Of a stretch of 64,000 nucleotides of DNA, positions 24,917 through 34,201 are shown piece by piece. Origin of the DNA: Enterococcus pingfangensis (GTDB lineage: Bacteria > Bacillota > Bacilli > Lactobacillales > Enterococcaceae); assembly GCF_005405205.1 (NCBI RefSeq), contig NZ_BJDP01000005.1:124001-188000 (forward strand), read 5' to 3'. The notes under the pieces were generated by a model, which was given only the letters and a program-made list of their open reading frames with translations, ran no database searches and was not told where the DNA came from. A program made the position numbers and the translations under genes. How positions within the stretch are numbered: position 1 is the first letter of the stretch; each line of letters opens with the position of its first letter.

Positions 24917-25106
24917 TGAACTTTCCCACCTTAGAATCAAACACTTTCTTCTGTTTCTAAACTATTTTAAATAAATGCCTATCAGCATATACTTGTTTTA
25001 TTGATTGTACCATCTTTTCAAATTTTAAACATTTGATTCAAACACTTTGATCACTAGTTTAATTTTGTAGATTAAAAACTAGCTAAAAAATTTAGGAGGA
25101 ATAAAT

Positions 25107-25919
25107 ATGAAAATTGGTTTTATCGGTGCCGGCAATATGGCGACGGCAATCGTTACAGGAATCATCCAAAAAGGCTTCAGTCAACCAGAAAACATTTATC
25201 TATACGATATATCAACTGAGAAAGTCCAAGCCTTTGCAAAAGAAGTTGGTGCACATGCGTTGGAAAATCCGCAAGAAGTCATCGAAACCGTCGACACTTT
25301 GATTTTAGCGGTCAAACCGAACGTCATCAAAGGCGTTTTGCTCGCCGCAAAAGACGCGATCTTAAAAAATGATCCGCTGATCGTTTCGATTGCCGCAGGA
25401 ACTAGTACCGAAGCGATTTATGAAGTCTTTGAGACCAATCAGCCGATTCGGATCGTTCGCGTGATGCCGAATATGAATGCGATGGTCGGTGAAGGTGCCG
25501 CCGCTGTTTGCGGAAATCCAAGTGCCACACAAACAGATATATCAACGATCATCGACCTATTCAACGCCGTAGGCAAAGCTTGGCCGCTAGAAGAAAAATA
25601 TTTTTCTATCTTCACAGCGATTGCTGGAAGCTCTCCCGCCTATGCCTTTTTATTCATCGATTCCATCGCTCGTGCCGCGGTGAAAAACGGTTTGCCAAAA
25701 GACCTTGCTTTAGAAATGGCGACCCAAGCCATTTTAGGCAGTGCAGAAACGTTGGCTCAGAGCAAAGAAAATCCGTGGACCCTGATCGACCGCGTCAGTT
25801 CTCCCGGTGGAACAACCGTCGCAGGCATTGTCGAATTAGAAGACCACGGTTTCATCTCCACCGTGATCAAAGGAATCGACGCCACCATTCGCAAAGACGA
25901 AGAATTAGGGAAGAAATAA
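25107..25919 (+). CDS. proC: Pyrroline-5-carboxylate reductase
   Basis: ProC catalyses the last step of proline synthesis, NAD(P)H-dependent reduction of pyrroline-5-carboxylate. The 270-residue protein has the N-terminal Rossmann motif IGFIGAGNMATA, VKPNVI and VSIAAGTS, then VRVMPNMNAMVGEGA. The C-terminal signature is SSPGGTTVAGIVELEDHGF. TTAGGAGGAAT precedes the ATG. It stands next to the betaine importer, both relevant to osmotic adjustment, but it is transcribed separately. Confidence 0.97.
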   Translation: MKIGFIGAGNMATAIVTGIIQKGFSQPENIYLYDISTEKVQAFAKEVGAHALENPQEVIETVDTLILAVKPNVIKGVLLAAKDAILKNDPLIVSIAAGTSTEAIYEVFETNQPIRIVRVMPNMNAMVGEGAAAVCGNPSATQTDISTIIDLFNAVGKAWPLEEKYFSIFTAIAGSSPAYAFLFIDSIARAAVKNGLPKDLALEMATQAILGSAETLAQSKENPWTLIDRVSSPGGTTVAGIVELEDHGFISTVIKGIDATIRKDEELGKK

Positions 25920-25958
25920 TTTAAACCAATATATGTGTTCTATCTTAAGTGATAAAAA

Positions 25959-26004
25959 ACAACCGCCAAGCATCAGACTAAAATCTAATGTTTGGCGGTT
26001 GTTG
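25959..26004. terminator. Bidirectional terminator between proC and the betaine importer
   Basis: AACAACCGCCAA (25959-25970) pairs with TTGGCGGTTGTT (25993-26004). A-rich and T-rich flanks suit both convergent transcripts. Confidence 0.85.
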
Positions 26005-26008
26005 ATTT

Positions 26009-27733
26009 TTATTTCTTCCACTCTGCAACTTCTTTTTGGTGGTCTTTGATCCAATCTTTTGCGGCTTGGGAAGGGTCTTCGCCTTCGTTGATTGCCAGCA
26101 TGACGCTCTCCATATCTTTTTGGTTCCAATGGAAATTATTTAATACGTTGTACGCTTCAGGTTGATCTTTTTTCAATCCTTTGCGTGCGATTGTATGAAT
26201 GGCTTCTGCTGTTCCCATCGCGCCTTTGGGATCTTCTAAGTATTTCAATCCGTATTTAGCAAACATCCAATGGGGAGACCAGCCTGTAATGACGATCGGT
26301 TGTTTCTTTTTGATTGCTTGACTGAGTGCAACGGTCATGGCGCCTGAAGATGACGTTGAAACTTTCCAATCAGCAAGGTTTGGATAAGTCTTCACTGTAT
26401 TCTCAGCTGCAGTGACTACTCCGGCGCCAGGTTCGATTCCCGTGATCGTTTTATCGGCTTGGTCCGTCAAGTCTTCGATCGAATCCACAGCCATATAGTC
26501 TGGTACAACGATTCCGACTTTGGCACCTTTTAAATTGACGCCAAGATCATTTACTTGATCTTTGTATTGAGCAAATTGTGATTTGTGGGTATTTGGCAGC
26601 CATGCAGCGACCATCGCATCCGATTCGCCTTTTACTACAGATTCCCACATGATCGCGTTATCCAGCGGTGTCAGATTGACATCGTAGCCCATCTCTTTTA
26701 AGACTTCGCCGACCACGTGGGTGGAAGCGACTTCTGTATCCCACTCAACATAAGTCAGATTGATCGTGCCTTTTGTTTCTTTAGACATTCCATTAAGACC
26801 AAATGAAGCGAACAAGATAACTGCTGCGACTACACCTGCGATGATCCCGATTTTTTTCTTGTTTGTTTTCGCTTTCTTTTCAACCACGTGTTGTTTTGGT
26901 TTGTTGATATTTTGTGTAAAGCGGTCAATGATAATGGCTAAAATTACTAACGCCAATCCATTGACAAAGCCATTTCCGACTTGTGCGCGCTGTAAAGCGG
27001 ACAAGACGCCGCGGCCTAGACCGGGAGCACCAATCATCGATGCGATCACAACCATTGATAAAGCCAACATCGTCGTTTGGTTGATCCCGGCTAAAATCGT
27101 GCTCTTAGCTAGCGGCAATTCTAGTTTAAACAGTTTTTGTTTTCCAGTTCCGCCAAATGAATCCGAAGCTTCGATCAATTCTTTAGGAATTTGACGGATC
27201 CCTAAATTAGTAAAACGAACAGTTGGCGGCAACGCAAAGATCACGGAGGCAAACACCCCCGGCACCATTCCAATCCCAAAGAAAGCAACGGCTGGAATCA
27301 AATAGACAAATCCCGGCATCGTCTGCATGAAATCTAAAACCGGCGTGATAATTTTTTTAGCTGTTTCATTTTTAGCCATTAAAATTCCAAGCGGTACTCC
27401 GATGATGATCGACAATAGACTGGATAAAAGAACTAATGTAACGGTACTCATCAGATCGGTCCATAATCCCTGATTATAAATAAACAATAATCCAACCAAT
27501 GTAAAACTCGTCAGTCCCCATTTTTTATTCGAGATAAAAAAGGCGATAACCGTCAAGACAAGAATAAATAATAACGGTGGAATCATTGTTAATAGATTGG
27601 TCATTCCATCCATCAAAAATTGCCCTGCATGCTGCAAGACAGAAAATAGTCCGGCAAAAGTTCCCGTCAGCCAATTAGTAAATCCTTCGACCCAATCGGC
27701 GACAGGCAAGGCTTGTTGTAAAAAATTAAACAT
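26009..27733 (-). CDS. busB: Glycine betaine ABC transporter, fused permease and substrate-binding protein (BusAB/OpuABC type)
   Basis: A 574-residue fusion. Residues up to about 280 form the permease (about six helices; the coupling region is near [21 protein letters not shown]). After a further transmembrane segment ([20 protein letters not shown], about 294-313) comes the OpuAC-type binding domain with [37 protein letters not shown] and [11 protein letters not shown], the Trp-rich betaine pocket. This one-chain arrangement is the Lactococcus OpuA/BusA design, with import driven by the partner ATPase. It overlaps the ATPase gene by eight bases and ends in a bidirectional terminator. Confidence 0.93.
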   Translation of the reverse strand: MFNFLQQALPVADWVEGFTNWLTGTFAGLFSVLQHAGQFLMDGMTNLLTMIPPLLFILVLTVIAFFISNKKWGLTSFTLVGLLFIYNQGLWTDLMSTVTLVLLSSLLSIIIGVPLGILMAKNETAKKIITPVLDFMQTMPGFVYLIPAVAFFGIGMVPGVFASVIFALPPTVRFTNLGIRQIPKELIEASDSFGGTGKQKLFKLELPLAKSTILAGINQTTMLALSMVVIASMIGAPGLGRGVLSALQRAQVGNGFVNGLALVILAIIIDRFTQNINKPKQHVVEKKAKTNKKKIGIIAGVVAAVILFASFGLNGMSKETKGTINLTYVEWDTEVASTHVVGEVLKEMGYDVNLTPLDNAIMWESVVKGESDAMVAAWLPNTHKSQFAQYKDQVNDLGVNLKGAKVGIVVPDYMAVDSIEDLTDQADKTITGIEPGAGVVTAAENTVKTYPNLADWKVSTSSSGAMTVALSQAIKKKQPIVITGWSPHWMFAKYGLKYLEDPKGAMGTAEAIHTIARKGLKKDQPEAYNVLNNFHWNQKDMESVMLAINEGEDPSQAAKDWIKDHQKEVAEWKK

Positions 27734-28925
27734 GGGCTTCCACCTCTTCCGTTTCTGTATTGGCCAATGCTTCTAACACACTGCCGCGAATAACGACTCC
27801 GACTAAGCGGTCGCCTTCGACTACCGCTAGCGGTGCCGGCGAATCAAAAATCAGATTGAAAATGTCCGTGACCAGCATATCTTTAGGGATCCGGCGGACA
27901 TTTTTATCGATGACTTCTTTCAGTGTTAAATTATTTTTACGGGCTTCTAACGCTTTTTCCGCCGTCAGACTGCCTTTTAATTTTCGTTTGCGATCCACTG
28001 CTAAAAGCATGCTGACTTCTTCTTTACGCATCCGATTCAACGCGACATTTGGTCCGTCGACTTCGATATTTGTCGTAAACGCCGGAACCATGATATTTTG
28101 TGCAGTTAACACTTTTGAACGATCCACATCTTCGACAAAATCGCGTACATATTGATTGGCTGGATGAGTCAAAATTTCTTCGCCGGTACCGATCTGCATG
28201 ATTTGACCATCTTTCATCAACGCGATCCGATCACCGATCCGCAACGCTTCATTCAAATCATGCGTGATGAAGATGATCGTTTTTTGTACATTTGATTGCA
28301 AATCTAACAATTCATCTTGCATCTCACGGCGAATCAACGGATCCAACGCAGAGAACGCCTCGTCCATCAATAAAATTTCAGGATCATTGGCTAGCGCTCG
28401 TGCCAAGCCGACCCGCTGCTGCATTCCGCCGGATAATTGATTAGGATATTGATCTTTGAAGCTCAATAACCCAGAATTTTCTAATGCTTGTTCTGCTTTA
28501 GCTTGACGCTCGGCTTTTGGTACGCCGCGCACTTCAAGTCCGTATTCTGTATTTTCTAAAATCGTCCGATGAGGAAACAAACCAAAGTTTTGAAAAACCA
28601 TATTGATTTTATGGCGGCGCACTTCACGCAGTGCCTCTTTATCCATTTGAGCAATATTTTCTCCATCGATATAGATCTCCCCTGAAGTTGGATCGATCAA
28701 GCGATTTAATAAACGGATCAGCGTGGATTTCCCGCTGCCGGAAAGTCCCATAATAACAAAAATTTCTCCTTCATTGACTTCAAAATTTGCATCATACACA
28801 CCAACAGTTGCACCTGTTTGTTCTAAAATTTCAGTCTTTGCACGATTTTCTTGAATCATCGCAAGGGCTTGTTGCTGTTTCTTACCAAAGATTTTAGTCA
28901 GATGTTCTACCTTAACTTTACTCAA
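27726..28925 (-). CDS. busA: Glycine betaine ABC transporter ATPase with tandem CBS domains
   Basis: A 399-residue ATPase with Walker [10 protein letters not shown] at residues 60-68, Q-loop [11 protein letters not shown], signature [15 protein letters not shown], Walker [14 protein letters not shown], and switch His in [10 protein letters not shown]. The C-terminal quarter (about 270-390) holds two CBS domains, which in the lactococcal homologue sense ionic strength and bind c-di-AMP. AGGAGG precedes the ATG. The promoter just upstream carries a BusR-type bipartite operator, and the likely repressor gene is encoded next door. Confidence 0.95.
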   Translation of the reverse strand: MSKVKVEHLTKIFGKKQQQALAMIQENRAKTEILEQTGATVGVYDANFEVNEGEIFVIMGLSGSGKSTLIRLLNRLIDPTSGEIYIDGENIAQMDKEALREVRRHKINMVFQNFGLFPHRTILENTEYGLEVRGVPKAERQAKAEQALENSGLLSFKDQYPNQLSGGMQQRVGLARALANDPEILLMDEAFSALDPLIRREMQDELLDLQSNVQKTIIFITHDLNEALRIGDRIALMKDGQIMQIGTGEEILTHPANQYVRDFVEDVDRSKVLTAQNIMVPAFTTNIEVDGPNVALNRMRKEEVSMLLAVDRKRKLKGSLTAEKALEARKNNLTLKEVIDKNVRRIPKDMLVTDIFNLIFDSPAPLAVVEGDRLVGVVIRGSVLEALANTETEEVEAHV

Positions 28926-28942
28926 AAAAATATCCTCCTCTT

Positions 28943-28988
28943 AAAAAGTGACCATACAACCTTAACATCATGTGGTCACTTTTGTCAA
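28943..28988 (-). promoter_or_regulatory. Promoter and bipartite BusR-type operator of the betaine importer
   Basis: AAAAAGTGACCA (28943-28954) and TGGTCACTTTT (28973-28983) form an inverted repeat whose GTGAC and GTCAC cores are separated by exactly 22 bases (28953-28974). A perfect -35 TTGACA reads on the minus strand at 28983-28988 and overlaps the repeat. This fits the long-range bipartite site described for the BusR repressor family, placed to block transcription at low osmolarity. Confidence 0.8.
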
Positions 28989-29018
28989 AAAAGATGCTGA
29001 AAATTTTCTGCAAACAAA

Positions 29019-29046
29019 AAAAGAAAAAACCGCGGCTTTTTCTTTT
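29019..29046 (-). terminator. Weak terminator after busR
   Basis: AAAAGAAAAA (29019-29028) pairs with TTTTTCTTTT (29037-29046) around ACCGCGGC. The A/T stem is weak but sits just downstream of the busR stop. Confidence 0.5.
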
Positions 29047-29054
29047 GGATTGAA

Positions 29055-29693
29055 TTATTTATCTGGATAAAACAAATGCTGCATCCGCTGTAAAACTAAT
29101 TCATTGCCGACAAAAAACAACGTGTCGCCAGCACAGATCTTGGCATAAGGTCCGGGAGATAACAATAATTCGTTCTTCTGTTGGATCGCGATGATGGTCG
29201 CACCGGTTTCATGCCAAATATTCAACTCATTGATCGTTTTTTCCAAGTGTGCCGCAACTTCCGTCAGCGTCAATTCATAAGGAACAAACGGCGCAACGTT
29301 ATGAACGCGTTTCGTTTGCAAGATCAATTGATTCAACAGTTTACTGACAGAATCCAGCTCTTGCTTTTGTTTCTCAACACTGGCTTGAATCTCAGTATTT
29401 ATTTCTTGGATCGATTGCACATCTTGATATTTTTCAAAATAAACTTGCGCTTTTTCCCGCGAGCGGACATACGCTCCGCTGCCGTGGCGGACTTCCATGA
29501 TCCCAAGATCCACTAAAACATTGATCGCTTTGCGTGCCGTTTCTGGCGAAACATTGAAATTGCTGGCCAATGTCGAGCGTGCATGGATTTTTTCTCCTAC
29601 TTGATACCGTTTATCGGCGATTCGTTCGGCGATCTCTACTGCTACTTGTTGATAGCGCGGCAGTAAAATCCGCTTCTTGTTTTCCCCTTCCAT
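29055..29693 (-). CDS. busR: BusR-type GntR/RCK_C repressor of betaine uptake
   Basis: A 212-residue regulator. The N-terminal winged helix (about residues 10-80) has IADKRYQVGEKIHARSTLASNFNVSPETARKAINVL, a GntR-type HTH, ending in RHGSGAYV. A coiled-coil linker follows (about 85-130). The C-terminal RCK_C/TrkA-C domain (about 135-205, ELTLTEVAAHLEKTINELNIWHETGATIIAI) is the c-di-AMP-binding module of BusR. ATG at 29693 is preceded by AGAGGGATAGGA and gives the expected family length. It lies directly upstream of the busAB genes, which carry a matching operator. It probably represses osmolyte import when c-di-AMP is high. Confidence 0.88.
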   Translation of the reverse strand: MEGENKKRILLPRYQQVAVEIAERIADKRYQVGEKIHARSTLASNFNVSPETARKAINVLVDLGIMEVRHGSGAYVRSREKAQVYFEKYQDVQSIQEINTEIQASVEKQKQELDSVSKLLNQLILQTKRVHNVAPFVPYELTLTEVAAHLEKTINELNIWHETGATIIAIQQKNELLLSPGPYAKICAGDTLFFVGNELVLQRMQHLFYPDK

Positions 29694-29762
29694 TCCTATC
29701 CCTCTTTTTCTGCAGAATTCTTTCCAAGCATAGCATATTTTTTTCAGAAAAGCTGTAATCAC

Positions 29763-29968
29763 TATGTATCGGTAAAAATGAAGTTGTTAGTGTTTTCCTC
29801 TTTAGAATTTAATCATAGAAACAAATTTTTTTAAGATATCTTTCGCAATTTCGGCTAAAAAAAGTTACGCTATCCCAGATTGCCGATTCTGCTGAATGTT
29901 ACGGCAGCATGACTAGCAAAACGGCATGAAAAAAATGAAGTAATTCTACAGAAATTAGGAGTGATTTT
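29763..29968. other. Divergent intergenic region busR/nucleoside permease
   Basis: About 205 bases, AT-rich, holding the promoters of both divergent genes. I checked for a purine or related riboswitch before the permease and found no matching conserved pattern. An imperfect repeat of TGCCG/CGGCA at 29881-29925 may be coincidental. Confidence 0.35.
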
Positions 29969-31144
29969 TTGCATTTTTTGATAGGTATTATTGGGTTGAT
30001 TCTTGTTTTAGCCTTAAGTTTTTTGATCAGCAATGATCGTAAAAAAATTCGCTATACGCCGATTTTGGTCATGTTAGTATTGCAATTTTTATTAGGATTT
30101 ATTTTATTACGAACGACTGTAGGAACGACCATCGTCAGTGGGTTGGCCGGTGTGTTTGATTCCTTGCTGAGTTTTGCCGGTTCAGGAGTCGCATTTGTTT
30201 TTGGCGGGATCGCCAACAAAGGCAGTTTTCCGTTTTTCCTAAATGTTCTGATGCCGATTGTCTTCATCTCTGCGATCATCGGAATCTTGCGTTACATTAA
30301 GATTTTACCGCTCTTCATGAAAGGGATCGGGCTTGCGCTCAGCAAGATCAATGGAATGGGAAAATTAGAATCTTACAACGGGATTGCTTCGGCGATCTTA
30401 GGACAGTCTGAAGTATTTATTTCCATTAAAAAAGAACTTCCTTCATTATCTGAACAACGTTTAACGACTATGGGAATCTCAGCGATGTCGACTGTTTCCA
30501 TGTCGATCGTTGGTTCTTATATGGCATTGATCCAGCCGCGGTATGTGATCACTGCGCTAATCTTGAATCTATTCGGCGGCTTTTTGATTGCCTCAATCGT
30601 GAATCCTTATCAATTGGAAAATGACGAATTGGTGATCGAAGAAGACAAAGAACAAACCTTTTTCCAAATGTTGGGCGAATATATTTTAGACGGCTTCCAC
30701 GTAGCTGTGACTGTGGCCGCGATGTTGATTGGTTTTGTCGCATTAATCGCGATGATTAACTTTATTTTTGCTCAGATCACCGGTCTGACCTTTCAAGAGA
30801 TTTTAGGTTATGTATTTGCGCCATTGGCTTTCATCACAGGGATTCCTTGGAAAGAAGCGGTTGACGCCGGTAGCTTGATGGCTACAAAATTAGTGACCAA
30901 CGAATTTGTAGCTATGACTGAGTTAGCAAACGGCAATTGGGATTTCTCAGCTCGTACGACAGCGATCATTTCCGTTTTCTTAGTCTCTTTTGCCAACTTC
31001 TCTTCCATCGGGATCATCTCCGGTGCTATGAAAGGTTTGAATGAAGAAAAAGGCAATTTAGTTGCCAAGCATGGTTTGAAAATTTTGTTAAGTGCCAGTT
31101 TAGTCAGCTTTTTAAGTGCGATTATTACAGGCTTGATCTTCTAA
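29969..31144 (+). CDS. Concentrative nucleoside transporter (NupC/NupG family)
   Basis: A 391-residue permease importing nucleosides with H+ or Na+. It has roughly ten hydrophobic helices, the CNT motif GSGVAFVFGGIANKG in the first third, and the paired helical hairpins around NGMGKLESYNGIASAILGQSEVFISIK, which form the substrate site. The second half repeats this with MATKLVTNEFVAMTEL and FANFSSIGIISGAMKGL. The start is TTG at 29969, seven bases after TTAGGAG. It is monocistronic and followed by a CACCATTCC hairpin at about 31159-31182. Confidence 0.92.
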   Translation: MHFLIGIIGLILVLALSFLISNDRKKIRYTPILVMLVLQFLLGFILLRTTVGTTIVSGLAGVFDSLLSFAGSGVAFVFGGIANKGSFPFFLNVLMPIVFISAIIGILRYIKILPLFMKGIGLALSKINGMGKLESYNGIASAILGQSEVFISIKKELPSLSEQRLTTMGISAMSTVSMSIVGSYMALIQPRYVITALILNLFGGFLIASIVNPYQLENDELVIEEDKEQTFFQMLGEYILDGFHVAVTVAAMLIGFVALIAMINFIFAQITGLTFQEILGYVFAPLAFITGIPWKEAVDAGSLMATKLVTNEFVAMTELANGNWDFSARTTAIISVFLVSFANFSSIGIISGAMKGLNEEKGNLVAKHGLKILLSASLVSFLSAIITGLIF

Positions 31145-31346
31145 GTCAAAAACACCGATCACCATTCCAAAACGGGATGGTGTAGTCCCCCTGAAAATAT
31201 CAAGAAAAGAATACCGACAAATATAATTTGCGTTTATCTCAAAAAAATTGCAGAAATTAATTTTAGACTATACCAAAAGAATTTCTCTGAAGTTCTTGCG
31301 ATAAAAAATTTTAATCTGTATCTCTTTCCTTCTCGAAATGGAGAGA

Positions 31347-31395
31347 AGCAGCCCTTAGATCATGCGCCCCCTTGGCGTGTGATCTAAGGGCTGCT
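31347..31395. repeat. Long perfect hairpin
   Basis: AGCAGCCCTTAGATCA (31347-31362) is exactly complementary to TGATCTAAGGGCTGCT (31380-31395). The inner part pairs further through CGC/GCG with G-U pairs, leaving a loop of about five bases. There is no T-run on either side, so it is not a standard intrinsic terminator. It may be the end of a small RNA, a mobile-element remnant or a REP-like repeat. Confidence 0.7.
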
Positions 31396-31501
31396 AATCG
31401 TGCCAATCTGATGAGCATTGGCATGCACTCCATCTGCAAAACGTTTGGGAATTTTCTCTATAAAAAGCATTCTGTATCTTTTTCCCTAGTGTTTTTTTCA
31501 T
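31394..31501 (-). CDS. Possible 35-residue peptide, uncertain
   Basis: ATG at 31501 is preceded by AAAGGACAG at a workable distance and opens a 35-codon frame that ends inside the big hairpin. The peptide starts MKKTLGKKIQ and has a Cys-rich end (CRWSACQC). Another frame over the same bases also stays open, reading KRFADGVHANAHQIG. This, and the hairpin, suggest a repeated non-coding element rather than a true gene. No maturation enzymes or transporter lie beside it. Confidence 0.2.
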   Translation of the reverse strand: MKKTLGKKIQNAFYRENSQTFCRWSACQCSSDWHD

Positions 31502-31691
31502 GATGATACTGTCCTTTCATTTTAATTCAGCAAAATATTGAACGAATTTAGTTGTCCAATTGACTGGGGATATCTCAAAGCATCCTTGCCACTTTTTTAG
31601 GTAAACATAGGTTTATTTTTTTTTCCTAACTAAAGTATAATAGTAATGAGAAAAGTGAATCTATTGTTGATAGTGAAAGCGTGAGGCAAAT

Positions 31692-32882
31692 ATGAAAAAG
31701 CAAATAGTCTTAAAGAAGCTTAAGAGGCAAATCTATGAAGGAAAATATCTTTTAGGCGTGGCTACCGCGACGGGAATGAGCGCAGTCAATGCTAAAAATG
31801 GCGGAGCAGATATAATTTTAGCTTTAAATTCTGGTAAATTTAGGCAGATGGGCAGAAGCTCATTAGGTGGCTACCTTCCATTCGCTAATAGTAATGATTT
31901 AGTACGAGATTTTTCTACAAGAGAGATACTACCCCTTCTTGAGAATTTTCCTGTTTTATTTGGTGTGAATACGACTGATCCCTTAATGGATTCAACAGGG
32001 TTGATTAAATATATCTATGAAAATAATTTTGCTGGCATAGTGAATTATCCAACGATTAGTCTGATTGATGGACAATTTAGAGAAGCTTTGGAGGAAGATG
32101 GAATTACTTTTAATCAAGAAATAGAATTTATTGCCGCTGCAAAAAAATTTGGTTTATTTACGATGGGCTTTGTCACAAATACTCATGAGGCAGAAATGAT
32201 GGATCAAATACGTCCTGATATTCTTTGTATTCATCTCGGTCTCACTGAGGGTGGTAGTTTGGGTGCCAAGAAAATGCGCTCTTTTGAGAATATGCTGATG
32301 ACGATTCAAGGAATATGCGCCTTGCTAAAAAAACAAAATTCAACAAGTATTATTATGGTTTATGGTGGGCCAATCAACGACCTGATAGAAGCTCGTTATA
32401 TTTATAATAAATTTCCAGAGATAAAAGGATATATTGGTGGATCAACATTCGAAAGAATCAATTCGGAACAGATTTTATCCTCACAAATCAAGTCTTTTAA
32501 AGACGCGACACATACTCATCATAATAATTTGACGATACAAATTTTAGAAGGTATTGAAAAATACTATGATCCTGTGGACTTCGTCAAAAAATATATTAGT
32601 GAGAATTATTCTACTACTATCTATATTAGCGAATTAGCTGAATTTTCGAATTTGTCCCCAAGTTACCTGAGTGATCTGTTTAAGAAAAAAACTGGAATAA
32701 GCTTTACAGAATACCTAATCAAATTTCGGTTGAATAAATCGATTGAACTAATGAACTCCACTGATTTGAGATTAGTTGAAATAGCTACTCTAGTTGGTTA
32801 CCCGGATTATGCACAATTCAATAAAATCTTCAAAAAATATATACATCAATCACCCAAAAATTACAGAGAATCTAATATATAA
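31692..32882 (+). CDS. AraC-family regulator fused to a PEP-hydrolase-like TIM-barrel domain
   Basis: A 396-residue fusion. Residues 1 to about 275 are homologous to the PEP-hydrolase-family protein encoded two genes downstream. Shared landmarks include NSG near 51, TDP at 95-97, NYPT and IDGQFRE, HLGLT at 181-185, GGP at 225-227, and the closing GGSTFERI. Residues of the enzyme that look catalytic are changed: CGTDP becomes NTTDP (Asn93) and CHGGP becomes VYGGP (Tyr224). Residues 295-396 form an AraC-type double HTH with ISELAEFSNLSPSYLSDLFKK and LVGYPDYAQFNKIFKK. The natural reading is that a degenerate enzyme domain serves as ligand sensor for a regulator of the adjacent genes. GTGAGG precedes the ATG. 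The gene is AT-rich compared with its surroundings. Confidence 0.85.
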   Translation: MKKQIVLKKLKRQIYEGKYLLGVATATGMSAVNAKNGGADIILALNSGKFRQMGRSSLGGYLPFANSNDLVRDFSTREILPLLENFPVLFGVNTTDPLMDSTGLIKYIYENNFAGIVNYPTISLIDGQFREALEEDGITFNQEIEFIAAAKKFGLFTMGFVTNTHEAEMMDQIRPDILCIHLGLTEGGSLGAKKMRSFENMLMTIQGICALLKKQNSTSIIMVYGGPINDLIEARYIYNKFPEIKGYIGGSTFERINSEQILSSQIKSFKDATHTHHNNLTIQILEGIEKYYDPVDFVKKYISENYSTTIYISELAEFSNLSPSYLSDLFKKKTGISFTEYLIKFRLNKSIELMNSTDLRLVEIATLVGYPDYAQFNKIFKKYIHQSPKNYRESNI

Positions 32883-32898
32883 ACTATTTTCTAGTTTA

Positions 32899-32980
32899 AT
32901 AAAACGTTTTCAAACCATACTTATCCCCCTATAATTACCTTGTAAACAGTAAATATTACCGAATAAGGAGGTATAAACAA
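32899..32980 (+). promoter_or_regulatory. Promoter, cre-like site and ribosome-binding site of the Tm-1-like gene
   Basis: ATAAAACGTTTTCA (32899-32912) matches the catabolite-responsive element at 12 of 14 positions by my count and overlaps a TTTTCA -35. A TATAAT follows at 32930-32935 after 17 bases. AAGGAGGT near 32966 serves the TTG start at 32981. Carbon-catabolite control and control by the upstream AraC fusion are both plausible. Confidence 0.65.
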
Positions 32981-34198
32981 TTGAAAACGGTAGCTTTAGT
33001 TGGGACTTTTGATTCAAAAGGGACAGAGTATCAATATATTAAAAAACTTTTGGAAGATCTCGATCTGAACGTCTTTACTATCCATATTGGAGTTTTTGAA
33101 CCTTCATTTGTTCCAGACATCGATGTCTCTGAAGTCGCTGAACAAGTGAATGAGAATATTGAGTTGATCCGCAAACGAAATGATAGGGCTTACGCAACAG
33201 ATGTATTGTCAAAAGGATTAGAGATTCTTTTGCCTAAGTTGTATGCCAAAAATTTATTTGACGGGGTCTTATCTTTTGGTGGTACAGGAGGAACTTCATT
33301 GGTGGCTCCCGGAATGCGGCAGCTGCCAATTGGAGTTCCAAAATTGATTGTTTCGACAGTAGCTTCAGGAGATACTAGTGTCTATGTTGGTACAAGCGAT
33401 ATTATCATGATGCCTTCAATCGTAGATGTTTCTGGCCTAAATAAGATATCAAAAAGAATCTTTGGGAATGCGGTATCTGCTATGGCCGGATTATTGAATT
33501 ATCGTTTTGAATCGGAGGAAGATGCACGCCCATTGATTGCTACAACAATGTTTGGCGTGACTACTCCAGCTGTTAATTTTGCTAGAGAATATCTTGAAAA
33601 AAATGGCTTTGAAGTTTTGGTCTTCCATGCTACCGGAGTTGGCGGTAGGACAATGGAGTCCTTGATAGCAGATGGCTATTTTAAAGGCGTACTTGACCTC
33701 ACAACGACTGAATGGGCTGACCAACTAGTAGGTGGAATTCTAAATGCCGGGGAAAAGAGACTTGACGCAGCAGTAGCCGCAAAAGTTCCTCAAGTAGTCT
33801 CACTTGGTGCGCTAGACATGGTCAACTTTGGTCCATTTGACACTGTGCCAGAGAAATTTAAGGAAAGATTATTCTATAAACATAATCCTACGGTTACTTT
33901 GATGAGAACAACTGTTGAGGAGAATAAAAAGCTAGGTGTAATAATTGCCGAAAAGCTAAACCAATCACAAATAGAAACTATTTTAATTATCCCAAAAGAT
34001 GGCTTTTCAGGAATCGATATAGTCGATGGTCCTTTTTATTCACCAGAAGCAGACCTGGCATTAATCAATTCGATAAAGGAACATTTAAATAATAAAAATG
34101 TTCAATTAATTGAATTAAACAATGCAATTAATGATCAGGAATTTGCGGAATTTTCTGCGCAAAAACTGATTAATCTAATAAATAAGGAAGGAATTTAA
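32981..34198 (+). CDS. Tm-1-like ATP-binding domain protein (UPF0261)
   Basis: A 405-residue protein of the UPF0261/Tm-1-like family, with the N-terminal ALVGTFDSKGTEY pattern, Gly-rich SFGGTGGTSLVAPG (Gly100 to about 110), GVPKLIVSTVASGDTSVYVG, and FHATGVGGRTMESLIADG near residue 212. The C-terminal WADQLVGGIL and KDGFSGIDI are also family marks. In plants the Tm-1 protein joins this domain to a TIM-barrel like that of the next gene; in bacteria the two are separate genes, as here. The biochemical role is unknown. The start is TTG at 32981 with a strong AAGGAGGT. The stop lies three bases before the next ATG. Confidence 0.88.
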   Translation: MKTVALVGTFDSKGTEYQYIKKLLEDLDLNVFTIHIGVFEPSFVPDIDVSEVAEQVNENIELIRKRNDRAYATDVLSKGLEILLPKLYAKNLFDGVLSFGGTGGTSLVAPGMRQLPIGVPKLIVSTVASGDTSVYVGTSDIIMMPSIVDVSGLNKISKRIFGNAVSAMAGLLNYRFESEEDARPLIATTMFGVTTPAVNFAREYLEKNGFEVLVFHATGVGGRTMESLIADGYFKGVLDLTTTEWADQLVGGILNAGEKRLDAAVAAKVPQVVSLGALDMVNFGPFDTVPEKFKERLFYKHNPTVTLMRTTVEENKKLGVIIAEKLNQSQIETILIIPKDGFSGIDIVDGPFYSPEADLALINSIKEHLNNKNVQLIELNNAINDQEFAEFSAQKLINLINKEGI

Positions 34199-34201
34199 AT
34201 C

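Larger units (their letters stand above)
31145..31691. other. Long intergenic region with two strong hairpins and a promoter
   Basis: No clear conventional gene lies in these 547 bases. It holds a short terminator-like hairpin (31159-31182), a very stable hairpin at 31347-31395, a smaller TGCCAAT/ATTGGCA hairpin at 31402-31424, and a TATAAT at 31636-31641 that is a plausible -10 for the AraC-barrel regulator. A minus-strand 35-codon frame is listed separately. Confidence 0.5.

Noticed and set aside
25508..25924. Arg-rich 138-codon plus-strand frame inside proC
   Set aside because: Overlaps proC in another frame, has no ribosome-binding site and a composition typical of a shadow frame.
29763..29968. 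Possible purine riboswitch before the nucleoside permease
   Set aside because: The conserved riboswitch core could not be found.
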